Of a DNA stretch of 6,896 nucleotides, positions 6,288 through 6,896 are shown in pieces. The notes under the pieces are model-generated. The model made no database searches. It was not told the DNA's origin and saw nothing but the letters and a program-made list of their open reading frames with translations. Every line of letters begins with the position of its first letter. Position 1 is the stretch's first letter. This DNA comes from an uncultured Subdoligranulum sp. (GTDB lineage: Bacteria > Bacillota_A > Clostridia > Oscillospirales > Ruminococcaceae). A program made the position numbers and the translations under genes. The DNA lies in the NCBI GenBank assembly GCA_900772715.1, contig CAAGRN010000035.1, positions 1 to 6,896 of the forward strand. The letters run 5' to 3'.

Positions 6288-6896
6288 GTCGCCCTCCCCA
6301 CGGAGGGCGTGGATAGAAATATCTGCACGCTCAATTCATCCATACAGACAATTGGTCGCCCTCCCCACGGAGGGCGTGGATAGAAATCCGTCTACTGGTG
6401 TATGTGCGATGAGGTAGGCGAGTCGCCCTCCCCACGGAGGGCGTGGATAGAAATCGTAAATTCCGATTATTGTTATTTAGAGTATGTAAGTCGCCCTCCC
6501 CACGGAGGGCGTGGATAGAAATCGCAATCTTGAAGTAACGTATGTGTTTGGTGCAACAGTCGCCCTCCCCACGGAGGGCGTGGATAGAAATAAGAATGGC
6601 TTGCAGCTGTTCCGGGGTCAGAGCCGGTCGCCCTCCCCACGGAGGGCGTGGATAGAAATTCCTTGAGCTCGTCCGTCGTCCAATCGGACGCCGGTCGCCC
6701 TCCCCACGGAGGGCGTGGATAGAAATGGAAAATCGTCTTTTGTGTTGTATTCCAATTCACGTCGCCCTCCCCACGGAGGGCGTGGATAGAAATTATGCGC
6801 TGCTGAAGATAGACAGCCTTTTCTTCCGGTCGCCCTCCCCACGGAGGGCGTGGATAGAAATCCGCAAAGACGCAACAACGCAAGGCGCACCATAAG
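6288..6896 (+). CRISPR. Type I-C CRISPR array, 9 repeats visible, open at the right edge
   Basis: Nine identical 33-base repeats start at 6288, 6355, 6422, 6490, 6559, 6627, 6694, 6761 and 6829. Each starts GTCGCCCTCC and ends TGGATAGAAAT. Repeat positions 3-10 (CGCCCTCC) and 15-22 (GGAGGGCG) form an 8-bp stem with a CCAC loop; the 11 bases after the stem are the expected crRNA 5' handle after Cas5c cleavage. Spacers 1-8 are 34, 34, 35, 36, 35, 34, 34 and 35 bases, and spacer 9 is 35 bases up to the window end. Stem, handle length and adjacent cas genes all fit I-C. The repeat/leader orientation gives transcription on the + strand. No degenerate terminal repeat is seen, so the array continues beyond the window. 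Confidence 0.99.

Noticed and set aside
6181..6417. + strand open frame running from the leader into repeats 1 and 2
   Set aside because: It crosses the leader and repeats, has no ribosome site, and its C-terminal half is repeat translation.
6473..6893. Two - strand open frames across the array with repeated FYPRPPWGGR, LSTPSVGRAT and IHALRGEGD
   Set aside because: These are translations of the CRISPR repeat in its reverse frames. The peptides recur because the repeat recurs; such proteins are well-known annotation errors of I-C arrays.

Overview
This window holds a type I-C (formerly Dvulg/Csd) CRISPR-Cas locus. All genes lie on the + strand in the family's standard order: cas3 (only the 3' end), cas5c, cas8c with an internal cas11c start, cas7c, cas4, cas1, cas2, then a leader and a CRISPR array that runs off the right edge. 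Coding sequence is GC-rich, with strong G/C at third codon positions, and most genes have good Shine-Dalgarno sites (GGAGG-type). Protein style, GC content and the repeat family suggest a high-GC gut Clostridia member (Oscillospiraceae/Ruminococcaceae, such as the Faecalibacterium-Gemmiger-Subdoligranulum group). This assignment is inference from style and not from a search.

Layout. Bases 1-776 carry cas3, but not as one continuous gene. The + strand from about base 96 to 776 encodes helicase motifs V and VI and the C-terminal domain. Bases 1 to about 97 read as Cas3 only on the - strand, where they encode the motif III region ([10 protein letters not shown]). The left edge is therefore an inverted, non-collinear piece of cas3: either a real rearrangement or, more likely, a chimeric contig end. 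Bases 801-4108 encode the Cascade/I-C effector: Cas5c (pre-crRNA endonuclease and 5'-handle holder), Cas8c (large subunit), Cas11c (small subunit, translated from inside cas8c) and Cas7c (backbone). Bases 4108-6098 encode the adaptation module Cas4, Cas1 and Cas2. Bases 6099-6287 are the leader, with a GC-rich imperfect hairpin and a second inverted repeat with tandem 7-mers. Bases 6288-6896 hold nine identical 33-base repeats and nine spacers of 34-36 bases; the ninth reaches the window edge.

How it works together. The array is read on the + strand. Cas5c cuts at the 3' base of the repeat hairpin, leaving an 11-base 5' handle, and crRNA assembles with Cas5c, Cas7c, Cas8c and Cas11c. Cas3 is recruited to degrade the target. 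Cas4-Cas1-Cas2 select and insert new spacers at the leader end. The genes are tightly packed with overlapping or nearly touching stops and starts, consistent with one operon; its promoter lies left of the window.

I see no extra or unknown gene. The points worth a second look are the inverted cas3 fragment, the well-formed internal cas11c start, a Phe in Cas5c where the Bacillus halodurans enzyme has a catalytic His, and the structured leader.
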